Of a stretch of DNA of 64,000 nucleotides, positions 17,661-26,695 are shown piece after piece. Within the stretch, counting starts at the first letter, position 1. Every line of letters begins with the position of its first letter. The notes under the pieces are model-generated. The model made no database searches and was not told the origin of the DNA. It saw only the letters and a list, made by a program, of their open reading frames with translations. The position numbers and the translations under genes were made by a program. The DNA is from Blastomonas sp. SL216 (GTDB taxonomy: Bacteria > Pseudomonadota > Alphaproteobacteria > Sphingomonadales > Sphingomonadaceae), in contig CP113055.1 of the NCBI GenBank assembly GCA_026625625.1, positions 2,959,001 through 3,023,000 on the forward strand, read 5' to 3'.

Positions 17661-18419
17661 ATGAGCGCGTCGCAGCTGGCCTCCCAGGTCGAAACCATCG
17701 TCCAGTTCGAGAATGTCGGGCTGCGCTATGGCACCGGGCCAGAGGCGCTGTCGGACCTGTCGTTCACGCTCTATTCCGGCCAGTTCTATTTCCTCACCGG
17801 GCCGTCGGGCGCGGGCAAATCCTCGCTGCTCAAGCTGCTCTATCTGGCGCAGCGGCCCAGCCGCGGCATGATCCGCCTGTTCGACAGCGACCTCATGACG
17901 CTGAACCGTGACCGGCTTCCCGGATTCCGCCGCCGCATCGGCGTCGTTTTCCAGGATTTCCGGCTGGTGCCGCATCTGTCGGCGTTCGACAATATCGCGC
18001 TGCCGCTGCGCATTGCCGGCATGCGCGATGCCGATATCGCCACGCCGGTGCGCGAGATTCTCGATTGGGTGGGCCTGAGCGCGCGCGGCGATGCCCTGCC
18101 CGCAACGCTGTCAGGCGGAGAGCAGCAGCGCGTCGCGATTGCCCGCGCGGTGATCACCCGGCCCGACATTCTGGTTGCCGACGAGCCGACCGGCAATGTC
18201 GATCCCGATATGGCGGTCAAGCTGCTGCGCCTGTTCGAGGCGCTCAACCGCATGGGCACGACGATCATCGTGGCCACCCACGATGTCCACCTGATGACCC
18301 GGATCAAGCGCGCGCAGATGATGCGGCTGGAAGGCGGCCGCCTGTCCGACCCCACTGGCGCGCTGCGCTATCCGCCGCGCCCGTCGGACCTGACCGGCTG
18401 GGAGGGCGAGGAACGCTGA
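17661..18419 (+). CDS. ftsE: Cell-division ABC transporter ATP-binding protein FtsE
   Basis: A 252-residue ATPase with a Walker A motif GPSGAGKSS, Q-loop VVFQDF, signature LSGGEQQRVAIARA, and Walker B ILVADEPTGNVD. VENVGLRY and SLLKLLYLAQRPSRGMIRLFD are FtsE-like. With FtsX it forms the inner-membrane complex that controls peptidoglycan hydrolases at the septum. The ATG at 17661 gives the shortest sensible N-terminus; 12 more codons are open upstream. The stop overlaps the ftsX start (ATGCTG within TGATG), so translation is coupled. Confidence 0.92.
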   Translation: MSASQLASQVETIVQFENVGLRYGTGPEALSDLSFTLYSGQFYFLTGPSGAGKSSLLKLLYLAQRPSRGMIRLFDSDLMTLNRDRLPGFRRRIGVVFQDFRLVPHLSAFDNIALPLRIAGMRDADIATPVREILDWVGLSARGDALPATLSGGEQQRVAIARAVITRPDILVADEPTGNVDPDMAVKLLRLFEALNRMGTTIIVATHDVHLMTRIKRAQMMRLEGGRLSDPTGALRYPPRPSDLTGWEGEER

Positions 18420-19315
18420 TGCTGGGATCGCTGTTCCCCACCGGCCATGACCGCCGGCTGATCCCGCAGGCACGGCTGACCGGGCCGATGCCCTGGGTGA
18501 TCGCGGTGATGCTGTTCCTGACGCTGCTGGCGAGCGCGGCCGCGCTGGCTCTGGGCAGCGCCGCGCGCCAGATCAATGCCGATCTGGCGGGCCGCGCCAC
18601 GGTGCAGATCGTCAATGCCGATCCGGACGCGCGGCAGAAACAGGCGCTGGCGGCAGAGGCCGTGCTGCGGTCCGACAAGGCTGTGGCCGCCGTGACCCAG
18701 GTGAGCGAGGCCGAAGTGCGCGGCCTGCTGACCCCCTGGCTGGGCAGCGGCGCGGTGAGCCGCGACATTCCCCTGCCCGCGCTGATCGATGTCGATTTTC
18801 GGAGCTCAGCCGATCCGGCCACGCTGTCGCGCCTGCGCCAAGCGCTCAAGCGCTCGGCCCCGGATGCGCGGATCGATGCGCATGGCCAATGGCTCAAACC
18901 GGTATTCGACCTGATCGGCACCCTGCGCTGGCTGGCGATCGCCCTGGTCGGGCTGCTGGCGCTCGCCACCACCGCCTCGGTGATGCTCTCGGCGCGCAGC
19001 AGCTTTGCCGCGCATGCCGAAACCATTGATATCATGCACCTTCTGGGCAGCACGCATCAGCAGATCGCCCGGCTGTTTCAGCGGCGGATCGCGCTCGATG
19101 CCGCGATGGGCGCGCTGATCGGATGTCTGCTGGCTGCACCGGTGCTGTGGATGCTGGGCCAGGCCGCGGCGCGGCTCGATTCGGGGCTGGTTTCAGCCGG
19201 GTCGTTCGGGCTGACCGACTGGCTGCTGCTTGCAACCGTGCCGATTGCGGGTATTGCGCTGGCTATATTCACCGCGCGGGTGACGGTGCTCGGCGCGCTC
19301 AGGAAAAAACTGTGA
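18419..19315 (+). CDS. ftsX: Cell-division protein FtsX
   Basis: A 298-residue permease-like protein. It has one N-terminal helix (VIAVMLFLTLLASAAALAL), a periplasmic domain of about 110 residues (QINADLAGRATVQIVNAD onward, with DLIGTLRW at its end), and three C-terminal helices (LAIALVGLLALATTASVML, GALIGCLLAAPVLWMLG, LLATVPIAGIALAIFTARVTV). The HAETIDIMHLLGSTHQQIARLFQRR loop is the classical FtsX cytoplasmic segment. It is divergent in the periplasmic domain, as usual for the family. It overlaps ftsE upstream and ydcF downstream by 4 bp (GTGA). Confidence 0.9.
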   Translation: MLGSLFPTGHDRRLIPQARLTGPMPWVIAVMLFLTLLASAAALALGSAARQINADLAGRATVQIVNADPDARQKQALAAEAVLRSDKAVAAVTQVSEAEVRGLLTPWLGSGAVSRDIPLPALIDVDFRSSADPATLSRLRQALKRSAPDARIDAHGQWLKPVFDLIGTLRWLAIALVGLLALATTASVMLSARSSFAAHAETIDIMHLLGSTHQQIARLFQRRIALDAAMGALIGCLLAAPVLWMLGQAAARLDSGLVSAGSFGLTDWLLLATVPIAGIALAIFTARVTVLGALRKKL

Positions 19316-19842
19316 TCGTTCGCCTGTTGTCATCGGTGCTGCTGGCCTGGATTCTGGGCTTCGCCTGGTTTGCCATCCTGCTGCCACAGCCGCTGGGCGA
19401 CCAGCGGACCGACGCGGTGGTGGTGCCGACCGGCGGGCCGCAGCGCATCGACCGCGGGCTGGAAGCGCTGCGCAACAAATGGGCCGACCGCCTGCTGATC
19501 TCCGGCGTCGACCGCGATGTCCGCCCGGCAGAGCTCAGCGCGCAATATCCCGGATCAGTGGCGCTTTTCGACTGCTGCGTGGACCTGGGCTTTCGCGCCT
19601 ATGACACGCGCTCCAACGGTCTGGAAACCGCGCGCTGGGCCAAGCAGCGCAAGGTGAAATCGGTGCGGCTGGTGACCACCGACTGGCATATGCGCCGCGC
19701 CGAATACGAGCTGCACCGCGCGCTGCCCGATGACATTGAGATCTATGCCGATGCGGTCTCCAGCAAGCCCAGCCTGATGACCCTGTGGCGCGAGTATAAC
19801 AAGCTGGTGCTGCGCGTGCTCGCCGGCCTGTTCGGGGTCTGA
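19312..19842 (+). CDS. YdcF/ElyC/SanA-family (DUF218) membrane protein
   Basis: A 176-residue protein starting with GTG at 19312, overlapping ftsX and preceded by AGGAAAA. The N-terminal helix is VIVRLLSSVLLAWILGFAWFAILL. The DUF218 domain shows TDAVVVPTGGPQRIDRGLEAL, DRLLISGVDR, and TTDWHMRRAEYELHRALP. ElyC, SanA and YdcF members affect envelope integrity and lipid II or undecaprenyl metabolism, although the activity is not settled. The location between FtsEX and a PlsC-type acyltransferase points to envelope biogenesis (inference). Confidence 0.85.
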   Translation: MIVRLLSSVLLAWILGFAWFAILLPQPLGDQRTDAVVVPTGGPQRIDRGLEALRNKWADRLLISGVDRDVRPAELSAQYPGSVALFDCCVDLGFRAYDTRSNGLETARWAKQRKVKSVRLVTTDWHMRRAEYELHRALPDDIEIYADAVSSKPSLMTLWREYNKLVLRVLAGLFGV

Positions 19843-19847
19843 TCATC

Positions 19848-20561
19848 ATGCTGCGCACCCTGCTCGCCGTGCTGCGATCGATCCTGTTCACCATCGCCTT
19901 TTATGGCGGATCGGTGTTCATCGTCATCATCGCCTTCATCATCCTGCCCTTCTCGCGCCACCGGCTGCAGGGCATGGCGCGCGGATGGGGCATGTTCCAT
20001 TATTGGTGCGCCTGGCTGTTCCTGGGCATCCGGGTGCGGATCGAGGGGCCCAAGCCGCAGGGCCAGGTGCTCTATGCGATGAAGCATGAGAGCTTTTTCG
20101 AGACCATCGAGCTGCTGCGCATCTTCAACCGCCCCGCCGTGGTCGCCAAGATCGAGCTGTCGCGCATTCCGCTGTGGAGCCATATCGCGCGCACCTATGG
20201 CATGATCTTCATCGATCGCGCTGGCGGCGCGGTGGCGCTGCGCAACATGATGGCAGAGGTCCGCCGCTTCGTTGCCGAGGGCCGGTCGATCGTCATCTAT
20301 CCCGAAGGCACCAGCATCCCGCCGGGCGAGCAGCCGCCGCTGCAGGCAGGCTTTGCCGGCCTCTACAAGCTGGCCAAGCTGCCGGTGGTGCCGATCGCGC
20401 TCGCCAGCGGCCATCTCTATCCCCGGCGCGGCTTCATCAAGCGGCCCGGCGTGGTCACCTATCGCTTTGGCGAGACGATTCCTGCAGGCCTGTCACGCGA
20501 AGAGATCGAGGCGCGGGTGCATGAGGCGATCAATGAGCTGAACGCGGTCGATCGGGGTTGA
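19848..20561 (+). CDS. plsC: 1-acyl-sn-glycerol-3-phosphate acyltransferase (PlsC family)
   Basis: A 237-residue LPLAT-family enzyme transferring an acyl chain to lysophosphatidate. It has an N-terminal helix at about 14-35 and then the acyltransferase motifs: block I is KHESFFE (H-X4-E instead of the usual H-X4-D), block II RIPLWSHIARTYGMIFIDRAGG, block III YPEGTS, block IV VVPIALASG. The H-X4-E form occurs in a known bacterial LPAAT subgroup with KHxSxxET, so it is probably active. It follows ydcF by 5 bp and ends the ftsEX operon. Confidence 0.9.
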   Translation: MLRTLLAVLRSILFTIAFYGGSVFIVIIAFIILPFSRHRLQGMARGWGMFHYWCAWLFLGIRVRIEGPKPQGQVLYAMKHESFFETIELLRIFNRPAVVAKIELSRIPLWSHIARTYGMIFIDRAGGAVALRNMMAEVRRFVAEGRSIVIYPEGTSIPPGEQPPLQAGFAGLYKLAKLPVVPIALASGHLYPRRGFIKRPGVVTYRFGETIPAGLSREEIEARVHEAINELNAVDRG

Positions 20562-20577
20562 AGCCCGCCCCGCGTCC

Positions 20578-20600
20578 GTCACCCCCGCAAGCGCGGGTAC
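20578..20600. repeat. GTCACCC-type palindromic repeat
   Basis: GTCACCCCCGCAAGCGCGGGTAC has opposing CCCGC and GCGGG arms around a short loop. It lies between the convergent plsC and parB genes and is related to the units at 2746 and 27821. Confidence 0.55.
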
Positions 20601-20623
20601 ATGACGATAAATAACTCTAAAAC

Positions 20624-21595
20624 CTAGATAATTTCGCCAGACAGGCGCTGGCAGATCAGATCGAGCTGGTCCAGGTTGCCGTAGCGGATCGTCACGCTGC
20701 CGCTGCGCTGGTTGGCATCGGCAGTGATCTTGACCTTGAGGCCCAGCAGATCTTCCAGATGCCGCTCGACCGCCTCGATATCGGCATTGCTGCCACCCTC
20801 GCCTGTCCCGCCCGAGCGCGCCTTGCCGCCAGACTTGCCGCCAGCATCGCTGCGTGCGCGGCGGACGAGCTTCTCGACCTCGCGCACCGAAAGGCCGCGA
20901 TCGACCACCTCGGCAGCAATGGCCTCGGCATCGAGCACATTGATCAGCGCGCGGGCATGGCCCATGCTCAGGCTCTTGTCCGCGACCATCTTGAGCACCG
21001 GCTGCGGCAGCGCGAGCAGGCGCATCAGATTGGCGATATGGCTGCGCGACTTGTCGACCATGCGCGCGACCTCGACCGGCGTATAGCCCTGGTCGCCGAC
21101 CAGCCGCTGATAGGCCTCAGCCTCTTCGACCGGGTTCAGGTCCTCGCGCTGGATATTCTCGATCAGCGCCAGCGCCAGCGTATCGGGGTCGCTCAGTTCG
21201 CGAACGATCGCGGGAATTTCATGCAGCCGCGCCCGTTGCGCGGCGCGCCAACGGCGCTCGCCTGCCACGAGCTCGTACCCACCCTGTTGGCGCGGGCGGA
21301 CGATGACCGGCTGGATCACGCCGCGCTGCGCTATCGAGCGAGCAAGATCGTCCAGCGCTTCCTCGTCGAAATAGCGACGCGGCTGCCCGGGGTGCGGGCG
21401 AATGTCGGCCAGCGCGAGCGTGCGCAGCCCGGTCGCAGGCGCGGCCTGGCCTTCGCCCTTGGCCTCAGTGCGGACCAGCGGCTCCTCGCGCCCCGCCTCG
21501 CCAAGCAGGGCGTTCAATCCCCGCCCCAGCCCGGTGGGCCGCTTGCGCCCCAGCGCCTTGGCGATATCAGGCAGACCGCTCGTATCTTCGGCCAT
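20624..21595 (-). CDS. parB: Chromosome-partitioning protein ParB
   Basis: A 323-residue ParB/Spo0J centromere-binding CTPase. It shows KRPTGLGRGLNALLGE near the N-terminus, the ParB domain (IRPHPGQPRRYFDEEALDDLARSI, VAGERRWRAAQ, LALIENIQREDLNPVEEAEAY), a helix-turn-helix (YTPVEVARMVDKSRSHIANLMRLL), and a C-terminal dimer region (ERHLEDLLGLKVKI). The ATG at 21595 overlaps the parA stop (ATGA). Its likely binding sites, parS, are visible in the neighbouring rsmG and mnmE genes. Together with ParA it segregates the origin region. Confidence 0.95.
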   Translation of the reverse strand: MAEDTSGLPDIAKALGRKRPTGLGRGLNALLGEAGREEPLVRTEAKGEGQAAPATGLRTLALADIRPHPGQPRRYFDEEALDDLARSIAQRGVIQPVIVRPRQQGGYELVAGERRWRAAQRARLHEIPAIVRELSDPDTLALALIENIQREDLNPVEEAEAYQRLVGDQGYTPVEVARMVDKSRSHIANLMRLLALPQPVLKMVADKSLSMGHARALINVLDAEAIAAEVVDRGLSVREVEKLVRRARSDAGGKSGGKARSGGTGEGGSNADIEAVERHLEDLLGLKVKITADANQRSGSVTIRYGNLDQLDLICQRLSGEII

Positions 21596-22380
21596 CAGGC
21601 TGCTTCCTCTTTCATCCGGGGCATGCGGGAGATGAACTCGCGCGCAAGCGCGATATAGGCTTCCGATCCGACGCAACGGTGATCGTAGATCAAGGCGGGC
21701 ATGCCATGGCTGGGTGCCTCGGATAGCCGCACGTTGCGTGGGATGACGGTATCGAACACCAGACGTCCCAGCACCGCGCGGACATCGTCGGAAACCTGAT
21801 CGGTCAGCCGGTTGCGCCGGTCATACATGGTCAGCACCACGCCGATGATCGACAGGCCAGGGTTGAAGCGCTGCTGCACCCGCTCGACCGTCTGCAGCAG
21901 CTGACTCAGCCCTTCGAGCGCGAAGAACTCGCATTGCAGTGGCACAAGCACCTGATCGGTCGCGACCAGCGCGTTGAGCGTCAACAGGCCGAGCGAAGGC
22001 GGACAATCGATCAGACACACCTGCCAGCGACCTTCTGGCGCATTGTCCATCGCCGCTTTCAAGCGATGGGTCCGATGGTCAAGGTCGACTAGTTCGATTT
22101 CCGCACCCGACAGATCGACCGTCGCAGGGATCACGTCGAGCCCGGGAATCTGGCTCGGCACACTGCACTGCGCCAGTGAGCTTTCGTTGGTCAGCAGATC
22201 ATAGCTCGAATATTCGCGGTCGTTGCGCGCGATGCCCAGCCCGGTCGAGGCATTGCCCTGCGGGTCGAGATCGATCAGCAGCACCGACAGGCCGGTGGCC
22301 GCCAGCGCGGTTGCCAGGTTGATCGCGGTGGTCGTCTTGCCCACCCCGCCCTTCTGATTCGCGACAGCAATGCGGATCAT
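21595..22380 (-). CDS. parA: Chromosome-partitioning ATPase ParA
   Basis: A 261-residue Walker-type ATPase that drives segregation of ParB-parS complexes. The deviant Walker A is KGGVGKTTTAINLATALAA (residues 10-28), with DLDPQGNASTGLG, CLIDCPPSLGLLTLNALVA and the C-terminal DTVIPRNVRLSEAPSHG. The start ATG at 22380 overlaps the rsmG stop (ATGA), continuing a chain of 4-bp overlaps running mnmG-rsmG-parA-parB. The motif set and position next to parB are those of the chromosomal Soj-type ParA rather than a plasmid one. Confidence 0.95.
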   Translation of the reverse strand: MIRIAVANQKGGVGKTTTAINLATALAATGLSVLLIDLDPQGNASTGLGIARNDREYSSYDLLTNESSLAQCSVPSQIPGLDVIPATVDLSGAEIELVDLDHRTHRLKAAMDNAPEGRWQVCLIDCPPSLGLLTLNALVATDQVLVPLQCEFFALEGLSQLLQTVERVQQRFNPGLSIIGVVLTMYDRRNRLTDQVSDDVRAVLGRLVFDTVIPRNVRLSEAPSHGMPALIYDHRCVGSEAYIALAREFISRMPRMKEEAA

Positions 22381-23066
22381 CACTTGCTCCTGTGTGAGCG
22401 CACGGTCTTGCGGCGCTGCGGCTGTGGCGACGGTTGGGAAGCAGCACGGCCCGTTCCAACGAGAATCGCCGCGTCGGCATCGGTCAGGCTCTGTTCCACG
22501 TGAAACACATGTTGCCACGCAGGCGTGACGCTTTCCAGTTCCGCGCGCGCATTGCGTCCCTTTGGCAGCAACCAGCGCGTCTTTTCTGTGGAAAAGCGTC
22601 CCGCGCCTTCGAGCAGTCGCGGCAAAGGCGCAAAAGCACGCGCCGAAATATAGTCCGCAGCAAAGCCAGGCACCTTGTCGAGCGCCATTCCCGCGACCTC
22701 CACCCGATCTCTCAGCCCGAACATGTCGATGGCCTTGTCGAGATAGGCGATTCGCAGGCCGCGCGATTCGACCAGAGTGACACGGCAGGGCGTGAGCAGC
22801 GCGATGACCAGCCCGGGAAAGCCCGCGCCGCTGCCGAGGTCCATCCAATGCTCGCCCGCTTGCGGATCGGCGAACTGGAGCAGCTGCGCACTATCGGCAA
22901 TATGGCGCCGCCACATCAACGGCAGGGTCGCTGCCGATACGAGATTCTGATGGCGCGCTTCGTCGGCCACGTACGCAGCGAGCCGGTCGAGTGCCTCCAT
23001 TGTTTCACGTGAAACGCCGGGGCGCTGACTGACCCAATGGCGTGCGCTGTCTTCGCTGTCGATCAT
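22380..23066 (-). CDS. rsmG: 16S rRNA (guanine(527)-N7)-methyltransferase
   Basis: A 228-residue RsmG (GidB) methyltransferase modifying G527 of 16S rRNA with S-adenosylmethionine. The SAM motif is [18 protein letters not shown], followed by [18 protein letters not shown] and [19 protein letters not shown]. The C-terminal 35 residues ([18 protein letters not shown]) are basic and may be a lineage extension. The coding sequence contains two parS-like sites (22492 and 23001), which is common for rsmG near the origin. It overlaps mnmG upstream and parA downstream. Confidence 0.94.
   Translation of the reverse strand: MIDSEDSARHWVSQRPGVSRETMEALDRLAAYVADEARHQNLVSAATLPLMWRRHIADSAQLLQFADPQAGEHWMDLGSGAGFPGLVIALLTPCRVTLVESRGLRIAYLDKAIDMFGLRDRVEVAGMALDKVPGFAADYISARAFAPLPRLLEGAGRFSTEKTRWLLPKGRNARAELESVTPAWQHVFHVEQSLTDADAAILVGTGRAASQPSPQPQRRKTVRSHRSK
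22492..22507. other. parS: parS centromere site (15 of 16)
   Basis: TGTTCCACGTGAAACA differs at one base from the universal parS TGTTTCACGTGAAACA. It lies in the 3' part of rsmG, 0.9 kb upstream of the parB coding start, and is a likely ParB nucleation site. Confidence 0.85.
23001..23016. other. parS: parS centromere site (15 of 16)
   Basis: TGTTTCACGTGAAACG matches the parS consensus except the last base. It lies near the start of rsmG, in codons for GVSRET. Confidence 0.9.
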
Positions 23067-24913
23067 GCTGCGCGCTTGCGAGCATGCACGAGGATCGCCG
23101 CGAGTGCCGCCGGCGTCACGCCGCGTACCCGTCCTGCTTCCGCCAGGGTCTCGGGCCGTGCCAGCGACAGCCGCTCGACCATCTCGTTCGACAGGCCGGT
23201 GATCGCGCGATAATCGATATCCGCGCCCAGCAGCACCCGCTCGTTGGCGCGAAGGTCGCGCAGCTCTGCATCCTGCCGCGCGAGATAGGGCGCATAGACT
23301 GCGTCCTCCTCGATCTCGGCACGCAGATCCTCGGGCAACCCGGCCAGGTCATCGGTCAGAAGCGGTGCCAATCCGTCGAGGTTGATCGCCGGGAATCGCA
23401 GCCAGTCGTACAGGCTCTGCCGCGTGCCATCGGCCTTGACCGGAAGACCAAGCGCCGCAAGTTCGGTGCAACTGGCCTGACGCTCAAGCTGTTCCAGCAA
23501 CCGCGCCTTGTCCGCTTGGCGCTGCCCGAACCAGGCTTGCCGTTCAGCGCCCACCGCGCCATTGGCGATGGCGAGCCCGGTCAGCCGCTCCGACGCGTTG
23601 TTGGCGCGCAGCCGCAGACGGTATTCGGCGCGTGCGGTGAGCATGCGATAGGGTTCGGTGACGCCCTGTAGAACGAGATCGTCGATCATCACGGCAAGAT
23701 AGCTGCTGGCCCGATCGGGCAGCGTGATGTCCCTGCCCAGCACCGCACCGGCTGCCGACATGCCAGCGACCAGACCCTGCGCCGCTGCTTCCTCGTAACC
23801 GGTGGTGCCATTGATCTGGCCGGCACAATAGAGGCCGGGCATGGCACGCACTTCCAGCCGGTGGTCGAGCGCGCGCGGATCGATATGGTCATATTCGACC
23901 GCATAGCCCGGCACGACAATCTCGGCGCGCTCCAGCCCCGCCATGCTGCGCACAAAGGCCAATTGCACATCGGTCGGCAGCGATGTGGAAATGCCGTTGG
24001 GATAGACCAGATGCGTGTCGAGCCCTTCGGGTTCCAGAAACACTTGATGCCCGTCGCGGTCGCCGAACCGGTGAATCTTGTCCTCGATCGACGGGCAGTA
24101 ACGCGGCCCCTGCGCGCCGATCGCGCCGCTGAACAGCGGCGACCGGTCGAGGCTCGCGCGGATGATGTCATGCGTCTGCTGGCTGGTGCGGGTGATAGCG
24201 CAGAACACCTGCGGCACGGTGCGGCGCGCGGACAGCGGCGACATGGTCCATGGCTCGCCATCACTGGGCTGCTCGTCGAGCACCGCCCAATCGATGGTGC
24301 GCCCATCGATCCTGGGCGGGGTCCCGGTCTTCAGCCGCGCCATCGGCAGGTCCGCGGCACGCAGCTGCTGGGCCAGCAGGCTGGCACCAGGTTCGCCGAT
24401 CCGCCCACCCTCCAGCCGCTCCTCACCCCGGAAAAGCCGTCCGCCGAGGAACGTCCCGGTCGCCAGAACGACGGCGCGGGCAGCGATCGCGGTGCCGTCG
24501 GCCAGATCGATCCCGGCAACCCGGCCGCCCTCCAGCCGCAAAGCCGCCACCTCGCCCTCGATGATCGCAAGACCGGACTGCTCGCCCAGCATCTTCTGAA
24601 TCGCGGCCTTGTACAGAGTGCGGTCAGCCTGGACGCGTGGGCCCTGCACCGCGCTGCCCTTGGAGCTGTTGAGCATGCGATAGTGGATTGCGGCAGCATC
24701 AGCGGCGCGCGCGATCAGCCCGTCAAACGCATCGACCTCGCGCACCAGATGGCCCTTGCCGAGTCCGCCGATCGCCGGATTGCACGACATCGCGCCAATC
24801 GCCTCGCGGGTAAAGCTGACCAGCGCGACGCGCGCGCCCATGCGCGCGGCCACTGCCGCAGCCTCGCACCCGGCATGACCGCCGCCGACAACCAGAACAT
24901 CAAATTGCTGCAT
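23063..24913 (-). CDS. mnmG: tRNA uridine-5-carboxymethylaminomethyl modification enzyme MnmG
   Basis: A 616-residue FAD protein that, with MnmE, builds the cmnm5 group on wobble uridines. The FAD-binding [19 protein letters not shown] is at the N-terminus. [19 protein letters not shown], the [12 protein letters not shown] block and [22 protein letters not shown] are typical, and the C-terminal MnmE-binding region is complete. I chose ATG 24913 ([11 protein letters not shown]); ATG 24925 would add four residues. It is followed by rsmG with a 4-bp overlap, the classical gid arrangement. Confidence 0.95.
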   Translation of the reverse strand: MQQFDVLVVGGGHAGCEAAAVAARMGARVALVSFTREAIGAMSCNPAIGGLGKGHLVREVDAFDGLIARAADAAAIHYRMLNSSKGSAVQGPRVQADRTLYKAAIQKMLGEQSGLAIIEGEVAALRLEGGRVAGIDLADGTAIAARAVVLATGTFLGGRLFRGEERLEGGRIGEPGASLLAQQLRAADLPMARLKTGTPPRIDGRTIDWAVLDEQPSDGEPWTMSPLSARRTVPQVFCAITRTSQQTHDIIRASLDRSPLFSGAIGAQGPRYCPSIEDKIHRFGDRDGHQVFLEPEGLDTHLVYPNGISTSLPTDVQLAFVRSMAGLERAEIVVPGYAVEYDHIDPRALDHRLEVRAMPGLYCAGQINGTTGYEEAAAQGLVAGMSAAGAVLGRDITLPDRASSYLAVMIDDLVLQGVTEPYRMLTARAEYRLRLRANNASERLTGLAIANGAVGAERQAWFGQRQADKARLLEQLERQASCTELAALGLPVKADGTRQSLYDWLRFPAINLDGLAPLLTDDLAGLPEDLRAEIEEDAVYAPYLARQDAELRDLRANERVLLGADIDYRAITGLSNEMVERLSLARPETLAEAGRVRGVTPAALAAILVHARKRAA

Positions 24914-25008
24914 GAGCGCGCCCATAGCGCAATTGCAGGATTCGGTCGAGAGGCAGGCGATTTGATACGGGCTTCGACAGATGTCGAGCGGCAGGAAGCG
25001 ATCCGGCG

Positions 25009-26310
25009 CTATTTGCCGATGCAGAAGGCACCGAACAACGCATCGAGCATATCCTCGACATGCGTCCGCCCGAGCAGCTGATCGAGCGCCAGCCGGGCAA
25101 GGCGCAGCGCCTCTGCGCGAAGCAGCAGATCACTCTGTGCCGCCGCCTGCTCAAGCGCGGCTCCGCATTCGCTCAGCAGGCGATGCTGGCGGGCATTGAG
25201 GGCTACTTCGCCGCTTGCTGGCAGCATAGTCCGAGCCGCAGCGATCAGATCGGCGACCAGCGCATCCAGACCTTCACCGGTGCGCGCCGATAGGCGGTGG
25301 CGTGCGCCCTGCTTTGTTTCACGTGAAACAGCGGCACGGTCGGTCTGCGCTTCCACCTCCCACAAAACGGGATGATCGGGGCCCTCTCCCTCCGGTCCCA
25401 GCCACAGCACGATGTCTGCCGCCGTCATGGCCTGATGCGCTCGCTCGATACCTATGGCTTCGATCGCTTCGGCACCATGGTCGCGCAATCCCGCAGTATC
25501 GGTGAGCACGAACGGTACTCCGCCCAGCGCCACCGGCGCCTCGATCACGTCGCGCGTGGTCCCGGCAATGTCGGACACGATCGCCGCGTCGCGTTGCAGC
25601 AGCGCATTGAGCAAGGTCGATTTACCCGCATTGGGTGGCCCTGCCAGAACGACGCGGATGCCATCGCGCAACCGCTCTGCGCGAGGACGCGCCAGTGCAT
25701 CTTCGATCTGCCCGGAAAGCGCAGCGATCCCCTCACCCACCGCATCATCGGCATGTTCGGGCACATCGTCTTCATCCGAAAAATCGAGCGCCGCCTCGAC
25801 CAGTGCGGAGAGCCGCAACAGGTCGGTCCGCCACGCCTCGACCTGGCGCGACAGATGGCCGCTCGCCACCCGCACCGCGGCCACGCGCTGCGCCTCGGTT
25901 TCGGCAAACAGAAGGTCGGACAGGCCCTCGGCCTCAGCCAGATCGATGCGGCCGTTGAGGAACGCCCGCCGCGTGAACTCGCCCGGCTCGGCGAGCCTCA
26001 ACCCTGCCATGCCGGACAAAGCATCTTCCACCGCCCGCACCACAGCCCTGCCTCCATGCAGGTGCAGTTCGGCCAGGTCCTCGCCCGTGGCATTGGCAGG
26101 GCCGGGAAACCACAGCACGACGGCGCGATCGAGCAGCTCATGCGATTCAGGGTGGGATAGCGTCCGCAAAGAGGCGCGGCGTGGCTGCGGAACGGTGCCG
26201 CACAACGCCTTCAGCGCCAGGCCAGCCTCAGGCCCGCTGATGCGGATGATCGCCAATGCAGCGGGTGGTGCGCCGCTTGACAGCGCATAGATCGTCTCAC
26301 CCGCATGCAT
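25009..26310 (-). CDS. mnmE: tRNA modification GTPase MnmE
   Basis: A 433-residue GTPase partner of MnmG. The N-terminal folate-binding domain begins [13 protein letters not shown]. The G-domain has [17 protein letters not shown] and [11 protein letters not shown], and the C-terminal CIGK catalytic motif is present. NKXD and the helical domains are in place. The protein is normal in length. A perfect parS site lies inside the gene (25315-25330). It precedes mnmG by 95 bp on the same strand and probably starts the mnmE-mnmG-rsmG-parA-parB transcript. Confidence 0.95.
   Translation of the reverse strand: MHAGETIYALSSGAPPAALAIIRISGPEAGLALKALCGTVPQPRRASLRTLSHPESHELLDRAVVLWFPGPANATGEDLAELHLHGGRAVVRAVEDALSGMAGLRLAEPGEFTRRAFLNGRIDLAEAEGLSDLLFAETEAQRVAAVRVASGHLSRQVEAWRTDLLRLSALVEAALDFSDEDDVPEHADDAVGEGIAALSGQIEDALARPRAERLRDGIRVVLAGPPNAGKSTLLNALLQRDAAIVSDIAGTTRDVIEAPVALGGVPFVLTDTAGLRDHGAEAIEAIGIERAHQAMTAADIVLWLGPEGEGPDHPVLWEVEAQTDRAAVSRETKQGARHRLSARTGEGLDALVADLIAAARTMLPASGEVALNARQHRLLSECGAALEQAAAQSDLLLRAEALRLARLALDQLLGRTHVEDMLDALFGAFCIGK
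25315..25330. other. parS: parS centromere site (perfect)
   Basis: TGTTTCACGTGAAACA is an exact 16-bp match to the universal parS palindrome. It lies within mnmE, in codons for VSRETK, and about 8 kb left of the proposed origin. Confidence 0.95.
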
Positions 26311-26329
26311 GGCTCAAGTTACGGGAGTG

Positions 26330-26581
26330 TCAGTCCGAAGACTTCTTGCCGCTGGCTCCGGCGGCAGCGGCATCCATGATCTGCTGGAAAAAGCGCAGGC
26401 CCATCTCGCCCATCGGCGCGATGTTCTTGGCTATGTTCTGCAGCTGATCGACATTGCTGGTGCCCTTCATCGCATTGACGACACCGTCGACATAGGTGCG
26501 GTTGACATCAGACACATCGGGCAGCCCCATGAAACGACGCATTTCTTCCGGGGAACAATCGACTTCGATATTCACTTTCAT
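26330..26581 (-). CDS. Small conserved protein, probably DUF6489 family
   Basis: An 83-residue soluble protein (MKVNIEVDCSPEEMRRFMGLPDV at its start, later FFQQIMDAAAAG). I recall this start pattern from small sphingomonad proteins annotated as DUF6489; no function is known. The start ATG at 26581 is preferred to upstream codons because the family begins at MKVNIEVDC. It is on the same strand as mnmE, 19 bp upstream of the mnmE start, so it likely opens the mnmE-parB operon. Confidence 0.75.
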   Translation of the reverse strand: MKVNIEVDCSPEEMRRFMGLPDVSDVNRTYVDGVVNAMKGTSNVDQLQNIAKNIAPMGEMGLRFFQQIMDAAAAGASGKKSSD

Positions 26582-26695
26582 GGCAATACCCTTATTCAGC
26601 GCAAAGGCCCCCAAGCCCCGGATTCACGCTTATCAGCATGGTCAAAGTGGGTATAAACGGGTCACAAATCAATCGAATTGATGATGGAGAGCATA

